DNA from: Chrysoperla carnea
Lineage: Eukaryota > Arthropoda > Insecta > Neuroptera > Chrysopidae
NCBI RefSeq assembly: GCF_905475395.1
Contig: NC_058337.1
Span: forward strand, 108,618,368-108,682,367
Direction: 5' to 3'
DNA: 64,000 bases
Under the pieces are notes generated by a model. It saw nothing but the letters and a program-made list of their open reading frames with translations. It made no database searches and was not told the DNA's origin. Of this stretch, positions 63,925 through 64,000 are shown piece after piece. The position numbers and the translations under genes were made by a program. Each line of letters starts with the position of its first letter. The first letter of the stretch is position 1.

Positions 63925-64000
63925 TAGTCCTGATTCGGTCCTGATGCAGTATGCCTTACCATACTTGATTAAATTTTACATCAGGCTTTCCTCATCTGGT
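63925..64000 (-). mobile_element. Possible diverged relative of the 61-kb MITE (truncated by window edge)
   Basis: On the minus strand the segment reads GGCATACTGCATCAGGACCG then AATCAGGACTAG, recalling the 61-kb element's GGCATACCCGATCTGGACCA and GACCCAATCAGG units. It also contains GATGAGGAAAGCCTGATG at the very edge. Too little is inside the window to define ends. Confidence 0.3.

Noticed and set aside
1..64000. Search for Hox exons (homeobox, YPWM), CRISPR arrays, rRNA and prokaryotic operons
   Set aside because: No open block long or GC-rich enough for a homeobox exon was seen, and no regularly spaced direct repeats of CRISPR type; the sequence is eukaryotic intergenic DNA.

Overview
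The window is strongly AT-rich eukaryotic DNA with almost no long open frames. It carries short spliced exons, insect-type transposon debris, and one diagnostic non-coding gene. That gene is the mir-iab-4 precursor hairpin at about 50.68-50.75 kb. Both arms match the insect iab-4-5p and iab-4-3p products as I remember them, and the opposite strand of the same hairpin would encode mir-iab-8. In insects this precursor lies in the Hox cluster between abd-A and Abd-B. I therefore read most of the window as abd-A/Abd-B intergenic (infra-abdominal) regulatory DNA of an insect whose order I cannot determine. If the Drosophila arrangement holds, iab-4 on the plus strand puts abd-A off the left end and Abd-B off the right end, both on the minus strand. 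No homeobox, YPWM or other Hox exon is visible here.

Layout. 0-0.42 kb: 3' end of a non-LTR retrotransposon with a (TAA)n tail, then a CTCF-like motif at 0.63 kb. 0.65-21.8 kb: mostly featureless AT-rich DNA with small hairpins, a tRNA-like remnant, a possible 0.3 kb MITE (15.4 kb) and two CTCF-like motifs (16.4 and 17.0 kb). 21.9-28.6 kb: a 640-bp foldback element, several dispersed repeats and a tRNA-derived SINE on the minus strand. 32-35.7 kb: second copy of a dispersed repeat, a minisatellite, and a 469-bp mariner-type MITE. 41.9-44.8 kb: a perfect hairpin, a dead mariner transposase fragment and a second copy of the 35.4-kb repeat. 45-49.5 kb: AT-rich, with a few richer-complexity islands that could be cis-regulatory. 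49.6-50.8 kb: the probable pri-iab-4 region and the hairpin. 51-60.5 kb: nothing recognisable.

Right end. At 61.03-61.39 kb is a GC-rich MITE with hAT-like termini, filled with 25-bp palindromic tandem repeats. Next to it on the minus strand (61.50-62.00 kb) are two exon-like blocks whose translation resembles the DUF4806 domain. This is an unexpected non-Hox coding fragment, either a host gene or TE-derived. A further exon-like open stretch lies at 63.2 kb (plus strand). The last 75 bases look like the start of a diverged relative of the 61-kb MITE.

Confidence is high for the iab-4 hairpin and the retrotransposon end, and good for the inverted-repeat elements, whose arms can be read directly. 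It is moderate for the DUF4806 assignment and low for promoter, CTCF and enhancer candidates.
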